A stretch of 64,000 bases of DNA, from the NCBI RefSeq assembly GCF_000814025.1, contig NZ_JWLL01000008.1:1-64000 (forward strand), written 5' to 3'. The stretch comes from Tateyamaria sp. ANG-S1 (GTDB lineage: Bacteria > Pseudomonadota > Alphaproteobacteria > Rhodobacterales > Rhodobacteraceae). The notes below the pieces were generated by a model. The model had not been told where the DNA came from. It did not search any database and worked only from the letters and a program-made list of their open reading frames with translations. The number at the start of each line of letters is the position of its first letter. The stretch's first letter is position 1. A program made the translations under genes and the position numbers. Positions 34,672 to 44,059 of this stretch are shown here, piece by piece.

Positions 34672-35385
34672 GTGGCACGCACACCCATCTGGAAATCCAT
34701 CGCCGCCACCCTGTCCTCCGAGATCGCGGATGGCGCCTACCGCCCCGGCGACAAGCTCCCGACCGAGGCGCAGATGGCGTCCCGCTTTGGCGTGAACCGG
34801 CACACGGTGCGCCACGCCCTGTCGGCGCTGGTCGAGGCGGGCACTGTCCACACAAGACGCGGGGCAGGGGCCTTCGTTGCGCAAACGCCCACCGACTATC
34901 CCATCGGCAAGCGGGTGCGCTTCCACCAGAACCTGCGCGCGGCGGGCCGCATTCCGGCCAAAGAGGTGCTGTCTGTCACAACCCGCCTCGCCAACAGCAA
35001 GGAACGCGAGGCACTGGGCCTTGGCACAAATGACCAAGTCCACACCTACGAGGGGCTCAGCCTCGCCGACAACCAACCCATCGCGCTCTTCCGCTCGGTC
35101 TTTCCAGCCGCTCCCTTTCCGGACCTGCCCGGTGCACTGAACCAATCCGGATCAGTCACGGCAGCCCTGCACACTGGGGGCGTCACCGACTACACCCGCG
35201 CCTGGACCCGCCTCACGGCCAAGTCGGCAACGGCGACCCAGGCCCTGCACCTGCGCATTGCCGAAGGCGCGCCGATCCTGCGCAGTGACAGCCTCAACAT
35301 CGACACCACAGGGCGACCCATCGAATTGGGCCGTACGTGGTTCGCGGGCGACCGGGTCAGCCTCACGCTGGCCGAGGACATGTGA
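34672..35385 (+). CDS. phnF: GntR/HutC-family regulator PhnF
   Basis: 237 residues from a GTG start. N-terminal GntR winged helix (YRPGDKLPTEAQMASRFGV, then NRHTVRHALSALVEAGTV) and a UTRA ligand-binding domain (TYEGLSLADNQPIALF). It probably represses the phn genes until a phosphonate or phosphate signal binds. It is divergent from phnG with a 118-base shared control region. phnM copy 2 follows 87 bases later. Confidence 0.92.
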   Translation: MARTPIWKSIAATLSSEIADGAYRPGDKLPTEAQMASRFGVNRHTVRHALSALVEAGTVHTRRGAGAFVAQTPTDYPIGKRVRFHQNLRAAGRIPAKEVLSVTTRLANSKEREALGLGTNDQVHTYEGLSLADNQPIALFRSVFPAAPFPDLPGALNQSGSVTAALHTGGVTDYTRAWTRLTAKSATATQALHLRIAEGAPILRSDSLNIDTTGRPIELGRTWFAGDRVSLTLAEDM

Positions 35386-35472
35386 AAGATTTGTGACGTC
35401 ACCGCGCTGACATATCCACAGGCTACCATCACGGGAAACACGTTTCGCGCTATACCCTGATCGAGCCCACAG

Positions 35473-36654
35473 ATGCCCCGACCCTTTCCCGCCTTTTGCA
35501 TGACCGGCGCCCGTATCCTGCGCGATGGAACGCTGTTGGACGCTCCGCTCAGCGTGGCCGAGGGGCAGGTGGTCGACGCCGCGCAACCCCAGCTCGACCT
35601 CTCCGGCTACCTCGTCCTGCCCGGCATCATCGACCTGCACGGCGACGCTTTCGAACACCACATGGCGCCGCGTCCCTCCGCCCCGTTCCCGTTTGAAACG
35701 GGCCTCGTCGGCACCGACCGTGACGCTGCCGCAAACGGTGTCACGACGGCCTGGATGGCCCAAAGCTGGAGTTGGGAGGGCGGGCATCGTGGCCCCGACT
35801 ATGCGGAAGGATTCCTCGCGGCCCACGCCGCCTACCGCCCCCGGATGCAGACGGACCTGCGCATCCAGATCCGGTGCGAAACGCACACCGTCGATCAGAA
35901 AGACCGGCTGATCACCGCGATCCGCGACCATGGCATCGACTATGTGATCTTCAACAATCACCTGGACGAGGCACTGGACCTCGCCCGCACCAAACCCGAA
36001 GAGATCGTCTATTGGGCTCGCAAATCCGGGCGTACGGCGGACGAGCACATGGCGCGCGTGCATGCCGCTCAAGCACAGGATAAAGACGTACCGCGCTATC
36101 TCTGCGACCTCGCTGCCGCCTTCGACCGGATGGGCGTCACTTATGGCAGCCACGACGACCACGATGCAGCGACGCGCGAACACTACTCGATGATCGGGGC
36201 CAAGATCTGCGAATTCCCTACCTCGATGAAGGCCGCACTGGTCGCGCGCGCATGGGGTGACCCGATCCTGATGGGTGCGCCAAACGTGGTGCGCGGCGGC
36301 AGCCAGTCGGGCAACATCGCGGCCTCCGTTCTGGTTGCCGAAGGAGCCTGCGACGCGCTGGTATCGGACTACTACTACCCCGCCCTGTCCCAGGCCGCGT
36401 TCAAGCTGGCGGACAATGGCGTCCTGACCTTCGCCAAGGCGTGGGAGATGATCTCCACCCGCCCGGCGGCCATCATGGGCCTCGCTGACCGCGGCACGCT
36501 GGACACCGGCAAACGCGCCGATCTGACCATCATCAACGCCGACACCCGCCAGATCGAGGCGACCATGGCCGGTGGCCGCTGGACGCATCTCTGCGGAGAG
36601 GTCGCCGCCCGTGTCAGCGACGCACCGGCACGGTTGTCAGTGGCCGCCGAATAG
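35473..36654 (+). CDS. phnM: PhnM-like diphosphatase, copy 2
   Basis: 393 residues. Same amidohydrolase family as the gene at 27290: VLPGIIDLHGDAFEHHMAPR, then SHDDHDAATREHYS, NVVRGGSQSGNIAA and LADRGTLDTGKRADLTII. It diverges from copy 1 in much of its length, so they are not a recent duplication. It lies behind phnF on the same strand. Either enzyme could serve the C-P lyase pathway; a different substrate for one of them is possible. Confidence 0.9.
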   Translation: MPRPFPAFCMTGARILRDGTLLDAPLSVAEGQVVDAAQPQLDLSGYLVLPGIIDLHGDAFEHHMAPRPSAPFPFETGLVGTDRDAAANGVTTAWMAQSWSWEGGHRGPDYAEGFLAAHAAYRPRMQTDLRIQIRCETHTVDQKDRLITAIRDHGIDYVIFNNHLDEALDLARTKPEEIVYWARKSGRTADEHMARVHAAQAQDKDVPRYLCDLAAAFDRMGVTYGSHDDHDAATREHYSMIGAKICEFPTSMKAALVARAWGDPILMGAPNVVRGGSQSGNIAASVLVAEGACDALVSDYYYPALSQAAFKLADNGVLTFAKAWEMISTRPAAIMGLADRGTLDTGKRADLTIINADTRQIEATMAGGRWTHLCGEVAARVSDAPARLSVAAE

Positions 36655-36699
36655 GGCGGATCATGATCCGCCTTACGTAAGGCGCACCCGTGGTGCGCC
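36655..36699. repeat. Two adjacent palindromic hairpins between convergent genes
   Basis: A perfect 18-bp palindrome GGCGGATCATGATCCGCC (36655-36672), the palindrome TTACGTAA and a second hairpin GGCGCACC-CGT-GGTGCGCC (36681-36699) fill nearly the whole gap between phnM and the acetyltransferase. They could act as a bidirectional terminator or be a dispersed REP-like element. Confidence 0.75.
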
Positions 36700-36703
36700 A
36701 CCG

Positions 36704-37315
36704 TCACGCGTACTTTTCAAGAAACGCCTCTGCGCTCAGCGCGCGAAAGTCGTCCAACCGCGCCCGCAGCGTTGCGTGGTCCCAATCCCACCAGGCCAGC
36801 GCCATCATCCGGTCCGCCACCCCGGGGGCATAGCGGTCCCGGATCTTCGTCGCCGTCACCCCGCCCACGATGGTGTAGGGGGCCACATCCTTGGTCACGA
36901 TGGCGCCGGATGCGACGACCGCCCCGTGGCCTACCGTCACCTCCGGCTTGATTTGCGCATTGTGACCAATCCAAGTGTCATGCCCGACAAAGGCGCGTCG
37001 GGACGCGCGATGCTCAAACCAATCGGCGTCATCCTCTGCATCCTCCCAATACCCTGCCGACCGGTACATGAAATGATGCAGCGACGCGCGCTCCAGCGGG
37101 TGATCGGTGGCCCCAATCCGCACAAAGCTCGCCAGATTGGAGAACTTGCCGATTGTCACGTTGGCCAGATCGCAAAACCGATCACAATAGCTGTAGTCAC
37201 CCATCTCGACCTGCGCCAGACGTGTGCCCGTTGCGATCACGGTATAACGCCCGAGGGTCGTGTTCACATGATCGACCCCGTCGTGAATGAGGGGGTCACC
37301 CGAAGCGTTTGCCAT
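36704..37315 (-). CDS. Hexapeptide-repeat acetyltransferase of the phn locus
   Basis: 203 residues from the ATG at 37315, which shares a base with the phnE stop. Left-handed beta-helix repeats (VEMGDYSYCDRFCDLANVTI; VGHDTWIGHNAQIKPEVTVG; HGAVVASGAIVTKDVAPYTI) with the catalytic-type His in ATDHPLERASLHHFMYR. Members near phn genes form a known phosphonate-associated family; the role resembles PhnO, acetylating aminophosphonates, though PhnO itself has another fold. Last gene of the phnCDEE operon. Confidence 0.85.
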   Translation of the reverse strand: MANASGDPLIHDGVDHVNTTLGRYTVIATGTRLAQVEMGDYSYCDRFCDLANVTIGKFSNLASFVRIGATDHPLERASLHHFMYRSAGYWEDAEDDADWFEHRASRRAFVGHDTWIGHNAQIKPEVTVGHGAVVASGAIVTKDVAPYTIVGGVTATKIRDRYAPGVADRMMALAWWDWDHATLRARLDDFRALSAEAFLEKYA

Positions 37316-38634
37316 CAATGCCCGCCGTCGTCGCCCTTGATCAGCTTGCGGCGCAAGAGGCCGGAAAGCCAGTCCATGAACACCACCATAACGATGATCA
37401 GCAGGATGTAGTAGCTGACCTCTTCCCAGTCCTTCTGGGTGATAATGGCCTGCGTCAGCAGCAGGCCAATGCCACCCCCGGTGATGGCCCCGATGACGGT
37501 GGCTGAGCGGGTGTTGGATTCCAGGAAGTACAGGATCTGACTGATCAGAACCGGCGTGATCTGGGGGATGACGCCAAAGCGGTAGCGTTGCAGCGGTTTG
37601 GCCCCGGTCGATTGCACGCCCTCGATCTGCTTCTTGTCCACATTCTCCAGGGCCTCCGAGAACAGCTTGCCAAAGGTGCCGGTGTCGGTGATCAGGATCG
37701 CCAGCGCGCCGGTCAGTGGGCCAAGGCCAAAGGCGCGGCTCAGGATGATCGTCCAGATCAGCGCATCGACGCCGCGGATAAAGTCGAAAAGCCGCCGTGT
37801 CGCCATGCGGACCGCCACCAGCGGCGCAAAGTTCCGCGCGGCGAGGAAGGCCAGCGGCAGTGCAACGATGGCACCGCCCATGGTACCGAGAAAGGCCATC
37901 AGGATCGTCTCGAATATGGCCCAGGCGACATCGCCATGCCGCCACATGGCATTGTTCCAGAAGTCGTGGGCAATTGTGCCCGCCTCACCGTTGACGGCGC
38001 GGCCCACCACCTCACCAAAGCTCATCCCGTGATAGGGGCTGTCGAGGGTGAAAAAGAACAGCTCCCACCCGACGAAGTACCGAAACACCTCCGTCCGGTT
38101 GCGGGTGACGGACAGGCGGCCCGCCTCGGTCGTGATCGCCACGCGGTTTTTCGAGGCGCTGATCCAGTCCGGCAACTCTTCGGTGGGATAGTTTTGAAAC
38201 ACACCCTGCGACCGGGACACCTCGAACGTCATCAGCCCGTAACCCGGCACGTCATAGGTCACACCGTTGTTCTCGGGCAGGTAGGTGATGATGTGACCGT
38301 CGCCCAGATCAATCACCGTCTCTTCACCAAGCGAGACCCAATCGGGGGCCTCACCGTTAGGATAGGCACCCTTGTTCTCGCCCTCGATGGCGACGCGCAC
38401 ATCGCCCGAGCGGTTGTCGCGGGTCACGTGGACCTTGTGGCTGTAGGTGTCAGCCACCAGCGCGTGGGCATTGGTCCCGCTCGCCTTCTGGATCAGCTCC
38501 GGCACGCCAAAGGCAAAGAAGACGTAAGTCAGGTATGCCAGCACAAGCGCGGGCAGGCCGAAGCCCACCAGCCGTTTGCGCGCCATCACGCGGTCGGCGG
38601 ACCCTTTCAGGTCGGCGGTATCAAGCATGGTCAT
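37315..38634 (-). CDS. phnE: Phosphonate ABC transporter permease PhnE (second)
   Basis: 439 residues, far longer than the usual 260-300. One N-terminal helix (residues 22-44) is followed by a periplasmic region of about 150 residues, then the permease domain with five to six helices and the EAA-type loop GTFGKLFSEALENVDKKQIEG. The long inserted region is typical of one PhnE partner in alphaproteobacteria, as far as I recall. It forms a heterodimer with the PhnE upstream. Start and stop overlap both neighbours. Confidence 0.9.
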   Translation of the reverse strand: MTMLDTADLKGSADRVMARKRLVGFGLPALVLAYLTYVFFAFGVPELIQKASGTNAHALVADTYSHKVHVTRDNRSGDVRVAIEGENKGAYPNGEAPDWVSLGEETVIDLGDGHIITYLPENNGVTYDVPGYGLMTFEVSRSQGVFQNYPTEELPDWISASKNRVAITTEAGRLSVTRNRTEVFRYFVGWELFFFTLDSPYHGMSFGEVVGRAVNGEAGTIAHDFWNNAMWRHGDVAWAIFETILMAFLGTMGGAIVALPLAFLAARNFAPLVAVRMATRRLFDFIRGVDALIWTIILSRAFGLGPLTGALAILITDTGTFGKLFSEALENVDKKQIEGVQSTGAKPLQRYRFGVIPQITPVLISQILYFLESNTRSATVIGAITGGGIGLLLTQAIITQKDWEEVSYYILLIIVMVVFMDWLSGLLRRKLIKGDDGGH

Positions 38635-39512
38635 CAGCGGCGCTCCGATTTGGACCCGTGGGTCAGGCGGTCACGGTAGTGGCTCGACGTCTGGTCGATC
38701 ACCACGATGGTCAGGAACAACAGCAGGAAGATGGCCGCCGCCTCGTCATAGCGGCCCTGGCCCCAGGAAATCGCGTTCTTCAACTCGTAGCCTAGACCAC
38801 CCGCGCCGACGAAGCCAAGGATGGCCGAGGCGCGCACGTTGATCTCGAACCTGAGCAGCGCATAGCTCAACCAGTTGGGCGCGACCTGCGGCACCACGCC
38901 CAGAAACATCTTCTGACCCCACGTGGCCCCGACGGAGGCAAGCCCATCAACGGGCTTCAGGTCGGCATTCTCGTTCACCTCGGAAAACAGCTTGCCCAGG
39001 GCGCCTGCGGTGTGGATCGCGATGGCGATCATCGCGGGCACCGGCCCGCCGCCAAGGATAAAGATCAGGACCAGCGCCACCACGATCTCAGGGATGGCGC
39101 GGCTGATATCCATGATGCGGCGAAAGACCGGGATGAGCATCGGAAAGCGGGCCATGCCGCGCGTGGACAAAAGCGACAAGAAGATGGCCGCCAGCGCGCC
39201 CAGCAGCGTGGCAGCAGCAGCGATGTTCACCGTCTCGATCAGCGCTGGAAAAAAGGTCACGAAGTGATCGGGAAACTCAGACAGCTTCCCGCTCGCCTCA
39301 ATCACCAGTTCAGACGGGTAGTCAAAGAAATTGTCGATCCCACCCCAGAACGAACCGGCATTGCGCCCGCCTGCCACCGAAAACCCGGCGACCATTAGCG
39401 CGATAAAAATGATGAGCAGAACAAGGGAGTAAAGACGCTTCTGCCGCGTCAATGCCATGTAATCGTCGTGGATGCCGCCCAGATCGCGCGGGCTTGCTGT
39501 GGTCTCTGCCAT
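38634..39512 (-). CDS. phnE: Phosphonate ABC transporter permease PhnE (first)
   Basis: 292 residues from the ATG at 39512, chosen over 39527 because GGGGGACAAGG lies at the right distance. Six helices; the EAA loop reads GALGKLFSEVNENADLKPVDGL. It forms the membrane channel with the second PhnE, energised by PhnC and fed by PhnD. The stop shares one base with the next ATG. Confidence 0.9.
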   Translation of the reverse strand: MAETTASPRDLGGIHDDYMALTRQKRLYSLVLLIIFIALMVAGFSVAGGRNAGSFWGGIDNFFDYPSELVIEASGKLSEFPDHFVTFFPALIETVNIAAAATLLGALAAIFLSLLSTRGMARFPMLIPVFRRIMDISRAIPEIVVALVLIFILGGGPVPAMIAIAIHTAGALGKLFSEVNENADLKPVDGLASVGATWGQKMFLGVVPQVAPNWLSYALLRFEINVRASAILGFVGAGGLGYELKNAISWGQGRYDEAAAIFLLLFLTIVVIDQTSSHYRDRLTHGSKSERR

Positions 39513-39534
39513 ACCCTTGTCCCCCAATAAATTA

Positions 39535-39561
39535 CCGGGCCCTCAGAAGCTGAGGACCCGG
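39535..39561 (-). terminator. Stem-loop between phnD and phnE
   Basis: CCGGG-C-CCTCAG-AAG-CTGAGG-A-CCCGG forms an 11-bp stem with one mismatch and a 3-base loop, between the phnD stop and the phnE start. Only a weak T-run follows on the minus strand. It more likely stabilises the phnD message than ends transcription fully, giving more binding protein than permease. Confidence 0.65.
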
Positions 39562-39577
39562 CAGACGCGCGCTTAAA

Positions 39578-40483
39578 TCAGTTGGATTTGGCTTTACGTG
39601 CTTCAATCACGGACACATACGCCTCGTGGGTGATCGGGTCGAAACCCAGGCTCTCACCGGCCGAGATGGAGTATGTGCAGTCTTTGTCAGTGTCGAACAT
39701 GTTGTCGACCAGCGCGGTCATCGTGGCCTTCACGTCCGCGGGCAGATCCTTGCGCAGAACGATGGGACCTTCGGGGATCGGCTTTGACTTCCAGATCTCG
39801 ACCAGATCGTTCATGTCAACGAGGCCCGCATCGACAGCCTTGCGCAGCGCGCCCGAGTTGTAGCCGTCTTCCCACGCGCCCTGGCCGTCGGCCCAGGTCA
39901 CACCGGCGTCGATGTCACCGTTGTTGACGGCAACGATGGTCTGTTCGTGACCGCCGGTGAACTTGACCTCACCAAAGTAGTCGCCCGACTCCATGGTGAT
40001 GCCGTCTTTGTACTGCGGCACCTCGATGGAGGGGATCAGGTAGCCAGAGGTAGAGTTCGGATCACCGAAACCGAACACCTTGCCTTCCATATCGTCGAGC
40101 GAGGCGATGGCGCTGTCGGCGCGGGCAAAACCGATGGAGTGATAGCCATAGGAGCCATCGAGGTTGATCTTGACCAGCACAGGCTCAACCGCATCGGGGT
40201 TCTGCAGGTAGGTAGCGGCATAGGCCGACGCACCCAGCCACGCCATATCCAGTGTGCCGCCAACAAGGCCCTGGATCACACCGGCATAGTCGGCGGGCGC
40301 GAACAGCTTGGTCTCAACACCCAGCGCCTCTTCGGTATAGGCGCGCAGGCACTCGTTCGAGTTCAGGCGGTCCTGGGCATTCTCCCCCCCGAGGATGCCG
40401 ATGCGGAACTCGGTGATGCCTTCGGCGCTTGCAGTGCCCACCAGGGCAGTTGTTGCCAAAGCGGCAGCGATGATCGTTTTCAT
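39578..40483 (-). CDS. phnD: Phosphonate-binding protein PhnD
   Basis: 301 residues from the ATG at 40483, with CGGAGAGAG upstream. A signal peptide (MKTIIAAALATTALVGTASA, cleavage after ASA) sends it to the periplasm. The binding-protein fold is shown by FRIGILGGENAQDRLNSNE, FAPADYAGVIQGLVGG, GFGDPNSTSGYLIPS and DIDAGVTWADGQ. It captures phosphonates for PhnE/PhnC. Confidence 0.95.
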   Translation of the reverse strand: MKTIIAAALATTALVGTASAEGITEFRIGILGGENAQDRLNSNECLRAYTEEALGVETKLFAPADYAGVIQGLVGGTLDMAWLGASAYAATYLQNPDAVEPVLVKINLDGSYGYHSIGFARADSAIASLDDMEGKVFGFGDPNSTSGYLIPSIEVPQYKDGITMESGDYFGEVKFTGGHEQTIVAVNNGDIDAGVTWADGQGAWEDGYNSGALRKAVDAGLVDMNDLVEIWKSKPIPEGPIVLRKDLPADVKATMTALVDNMFDTDKDCTYSISAGESLGFDPITHEAYVSVIEARKAKSN

Positions 40484-40502
40484 GTCTCTCTCCGTTGGAA
40501 CG

Positions 40503-40531
40503 AAAAAACCCCGACGTAGATCGCATCGGGG
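40503..40531 (-). terminator. Attenuator-like terminator between phnC and phnD
   Basis: On the minus strand CCCCGA, an 11-base loop, TCGGGG and six T residues follow the phnC stop by 7 bases and end 19 bases before the phnD ATG. It is an intrinsic-terminator shape inside the phnCDE operon, so phnD either has its own promoter or is read by leak-through. Confidence 0.75.
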
Positions 40532-40538
40532 GTGAAGG

Positions 40539-41360
<822 letters not shown>

Positions 41361-41508
41361 TCCATCCCCCGGCTTGCACAGGCGGCGGTATGAAGCGGAT
41401 AGGATTCGGAAATGTATCAGTTTCGCGAAGATTTTGTGAACGCATGCATCGCCGTCCCGCGGTCTTGCGCATGATGCGTGATACGACTGCGTTGGCGTTG
41501 CGAAGCCT

Positions 41509-42252
41509 TCAGGCTGTGTGCGGTTTCAGCGACATAATGATTTCTGGGCTGGTCCGTGACACAGGCGAACCATCCCAATTGCCCAACATCTCGTCCACAG
41601 CCAAACCCGCATTGTGCGCCAATGCCTCAATTCTGTCCGCTGGCATAAAGCGCAGTTGGCTGCGTGATTGATCTGATGCCTGCCCATGGCTGAACGTATA
41701 GCGTTCGGAAAAAGTCACGATCTCACCTTCAACATGGGTTAATTCTTGTATGACCTGCACGCAGCCGCCGCCTGGCAAATCTATGGGTGGCTGGGCCCGT
41801 TCAGGGGCCCATCTCTCCCAGGCACGCGCACAGGGATTGCGTGTCTCGAACCAGAATCTGCCGTCGCGGGTCAAGCGTGCGGCGACAGCTTCAAACAGTT
41901 CAGCGACGTCCTCGTCGGTCAGCAGATACTGAAACGCATGACCGGTCATCACAATGGCATCAAAGCGTCGACCTGCGCCAAGATCCGACACCCGACCGAT
42001 ATGCCAATCCACGCGGTGTGCTTCAGGTTTCGATCTGGCAAAGGCGATCATCTCCGGTGCCGGATCAATGCCGGTGACATCGTAGCCTGCGTGCGCCAGA
42101 TCTAGTGTGAACAGACCTGTACCGCAGCTTATATCTAAAATACGCGCGGGCGGTGGTGGCAAGCGCGCAGTATAAAAATCAAAATCGGACCGGTCGGAAT
42201 TCAGCGCGTCGTAGATACGGACCAGGCGCGGCACATCATAAAGCTCATCCAT
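41509..42252 (-). CDS. Class I SAM-dependent methyltransferase
   Basis: 247 residues. SAM motif I is [20 protein letters not shown] at about residues 38-57, followed by [15 protein letters not shown] and [15 protein letters not shown]. Resembles small-molecule methyltransferases of the Methyltransf_25 type; substrate unknown. It stands alone at the edge of the core region, just before the accessory island. Confidence 0.87.
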   Translation of the reverse strand: MDELYDVPRLVRIYDALNSDRSDFDFYTARLPPPPARILDISCGTGLFTLDLAHAGYDVTGIDPAPEMIAFARSKPEAHRVDWHIGRVSDLGAGRRFDAIVMTGHAFQYLLTDEDVAELFEAVAARLTRDGRFWFETRNPCARAWERWAPERAQPPIDLPGGGCVQVIQELTHVEGEIVTFSERYTFSHGQASDQSRSQLRFMPADRIEALAHNAGLAVDEMLGNWDGSPVSRTSPEIIMSLKPHTA

Positions 42253-42481
42253 TCACTTTGAATGCCACTTGCGCCCGATCCCTGCCAGGACCGCTTTTCA
42301 ACACCCCGAAGATCGGCTGATCGCAGCCGTTGGCGGCAGATGACACAACGGGCTCTGCGGAGGCGCAGCACTCAGAATATTCCCGGCCATTTCAAACGTG
42401 TACCACTACCGTCAGAATTGAAGTCGGTCAGACCAGTTCCGTCCCGACATCTGCCATATCGTAGGCGCACAACTGCTTAGT

Positions 42482-42898
42482 GTGGCACCCGATCAGCTTG
42501 ATTGGCACGAAGCCACTGACCTTGTGATGCTGGACGCCACAGACATGCGCATTGCCGCCCGCATGCGGCGTCCCGGGTATGCTGAGTGCTTTCCCGATCA
42601 GTTTATAACTCGAACCGAGTCACGCTTTGCCAGCGAAACAGAACTCGCCAAGACAGTGAACAGCAAAGGCGACTGGATGTTCTATGGGCACGCCCTACGG
42701 TCAAAACACGGCTTGGCAAGTTGGTGTCTACTGGAGCCTAGAGTCATCAGTGCTAGCCTGATCCGGAAGACACTGAATGGTTATCCGATCCGCTGGGGTG
42801 ACAAGCGCAACGCAGATGGCACAGCTTTTAAGTGGTTTGATATCAGGAGCTCTCCGAAGGACCCGCCGTTGGTGGTGGCGCGGAGCCACATGGTTTGA
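42482..42898 (+). CDS. Hypothetical protein of mobile-island type
   Basis: 138 residues from a GTG. The pattern DQLDWHEATDLVMLDATDM, then GDWMFYGHA and a final FKWFDIRS resembles hypothetical proteins I associate with alphaproteobacterial plasmids and integrative elements. It marks the start of the mobilisation-gene region. No catalytic motif recognised. Family memory is not backed by a search here. Confidence 0.55.
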   Translation: MAPDQLDWHEATDLVMLDATDMRIAARMRRPGYAECFPDQFITRTESRFASETELAKTVNSKGDWMFYGHALRSKHGLASWCLLEPRVISASLIRKTLNGYPIRWGDKRNADGTAFKWFDIRSSPKDPPLVVARSHMV

Positions 42899-42969
42899 AC
42901 TGGCAAAGCACTTGTCTTTATGTTGCACCGTCTCACAAGCGTTTAAAACACAGTTTTCTCACCCACTTT

Positions 42970-43197
42970 CTAAGTAAACAGGAAAACATCACCATCAGCG
43001 AGCCCCACCCGCCATTCCTGACGCAACAGAAATGGTTGACTAGATTTCTGCGGCGCACGTTTTTCCTGTTTCAAAAGCCAGAATAAGAGTTGTCTGCGCT
43101 TAGAGACTTCGTCAGCGCTCATCTCGATGCCGGTTTGCGCGAGACCTGCCAATTCGGCTGTGCTCGCGTAGAAAGCTGTTGATCCGCTCAGATCCAT
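42970..43197 (-). CDS. Possible small hypothetical protein
   Basis: 75 residues from an ATG at 43197 (MDLSGSTAFYASTAELAGLA). Composition is protein-like, with a basic middle. No family and no good ribosome-binding site; it could be chance. Confidence 0.22.
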   Translation of the reverse strand: MDLSGSTAFYASTAELAGLAQTGIEMSADEVSKRRQLLFWLLKQEKRAPQKSSQPFLLRQEWRVGLADGDVFLFT

Positions 43198-43385
43198 TTG
43201 TCGCCCCCAAACTCGCAATGGTTCGACAGTGGTTATCCACGGCAATGGTTAGGAAATGCTGAAGTGCTCTTTCCCCCATCGGGTGCCAACGCGACTATGC
43301 GCGGCTGCCCGCAAGATCACTCGAACTCAAACCAAGGAAAGTGGGTGTCCGGGTGGACTAAGAAGTGCGGTTTTACTGAAGCTTT

Positions 43386-43612
43386 TGACAAATAAAGAAA
43401 AATACCAAGCATATGGTGCACCGGAGGGGAACAACCTAGAACCCTTTTCGGCACCTGAACTACTTGAACAGTTAGAGAACTGGGCGGATATTCTCAAGGC
43501 TGAGCCGGAAGTTATCCACAGGCTGGAAAAGATCGCAGCGCACGACCACGAAGAAGAGGTTGAGGGTGATGCGGTGCGCCACACGCCTGCACCCGAGGAG
43601 CCTTCGCCATGA
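43386..43612 (+). CDS. Small acidic protein upstream of mobC
   Basis: About 75 residues if the TTG at 43386 is the start; the exact start is unclear, since the frame stays open to 43256. The acidic part (SAPELLEQLENWADILKAEP, then HDHEEEVEGDAVRH) is credible protein. Its stop overlaps the mobC ATG (ATGA), which supports it being a real gene of the mobilisation operon. Confidence 0.45.
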
Positions 43613-43920
43613 CGAAGCCTTCTCAGAGCACAGCGCGGGCTTTCCAGGATGCTGCGCTGACATCACCATCAGCTAAACCAAAGCGCAGCGTACGTCGCTC
43701 GGTTTCGCCCTTGGTCATTCGCTTGACCGAGGAAGAGCGGGCGCGCCTGGAAGAGTTGGCAGCAGGTATGACGTTGTCGGCCTATGTGCGCGCCTGTGTG
43801 TTTGGTCAGGAAGCCAAGCGACGCAAGCGACGGCCCAAAGATGCCGTTGCCGACAAGAAAGCGGCGGCTGAGGCGCTTGCACCGTTGGGGCAGTCAAGAT
43901 CGCACAGGTCGTTGAACTGA
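43609..43920 (+). CDS. mobC: MobC-like mobilisation protein, C-terminus replaced
   Basis: 103 residues. Basic N-terminus, then the ribbon-helix-helix region VSPLVIRLTEEERARLEELA and GMTLSAYVRACVFGQEAKRR as in MobC relaxosome accessory proteins. Normal members continue after LGQSR with IANNLNQLAYHAN; here the frame switches at about 43895 into unrelated sequence and stops. A second copy of the same segment, with the proper continuation, lies at 44710. So this gene is a chimera made by rearrangement and is probably non-functional. Confidence 0.7.
   Translation: MTKPSQSTARAFQDAALTSPSAKPKRSVRRSVSPLVIRLTEEERARLEELAAGMTLSAYVRACVFGQEAKRRKRRPKDAVADKKAAAEALAPLGQSRSHRSLN
43734..43894 (+). repeat. Direct repeat of mobC segment, copy 1
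   Basis: 161 bases matching 44710-44870 with about seven differences by eye. The match ends abruptly on both sides. The two copies flank the broken ends of two other genes. Confidence 0.9.
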
Positions 43921-44024
43921 CGAGCGCTAACCGCGACACAGTGAAAAAACATCTTGGAGAACTGGTTGCAAACCGTCATTTAACAAAACATGGCATTGGA
44001 AAAGGCACTGTCTACACAGCATAA
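43896..44024 (+). pseudogene. 3' end of a winged-helix-type gene
   Basis: The frame KIAQVVELTSANRDTVKKHL, then GELVANRHLTKHGIGKG and VYTA, reads like the C-terminal helix-turn-helix of a DNA-binding or Fic-type protein. It has no start and is fused directly to the mobC repeat edge at 43895, so only the last 42 codons remain. It converges on the DUF3732 fragment. Confidence 0.5.
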
Positions 44025-44059
44025 GCGAAACTTTTCTAAGCTAAACCAGGGATGCGGTA

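Noticed and set aside
35385-35472. Possible Pho-box-like sequence (GTGACGTCAC, then CTGACAT) before phnM copy 2
   Set aside because: Match to the PhoB consensus is too weak to annotate by eye; a weight-matrix scan would be needed.
35152-36588. A 478-codon minus-strand frame opposite phnM copy 2
   Set aside because: Shadow frame; phnM motifs on the plus strand are decisive.
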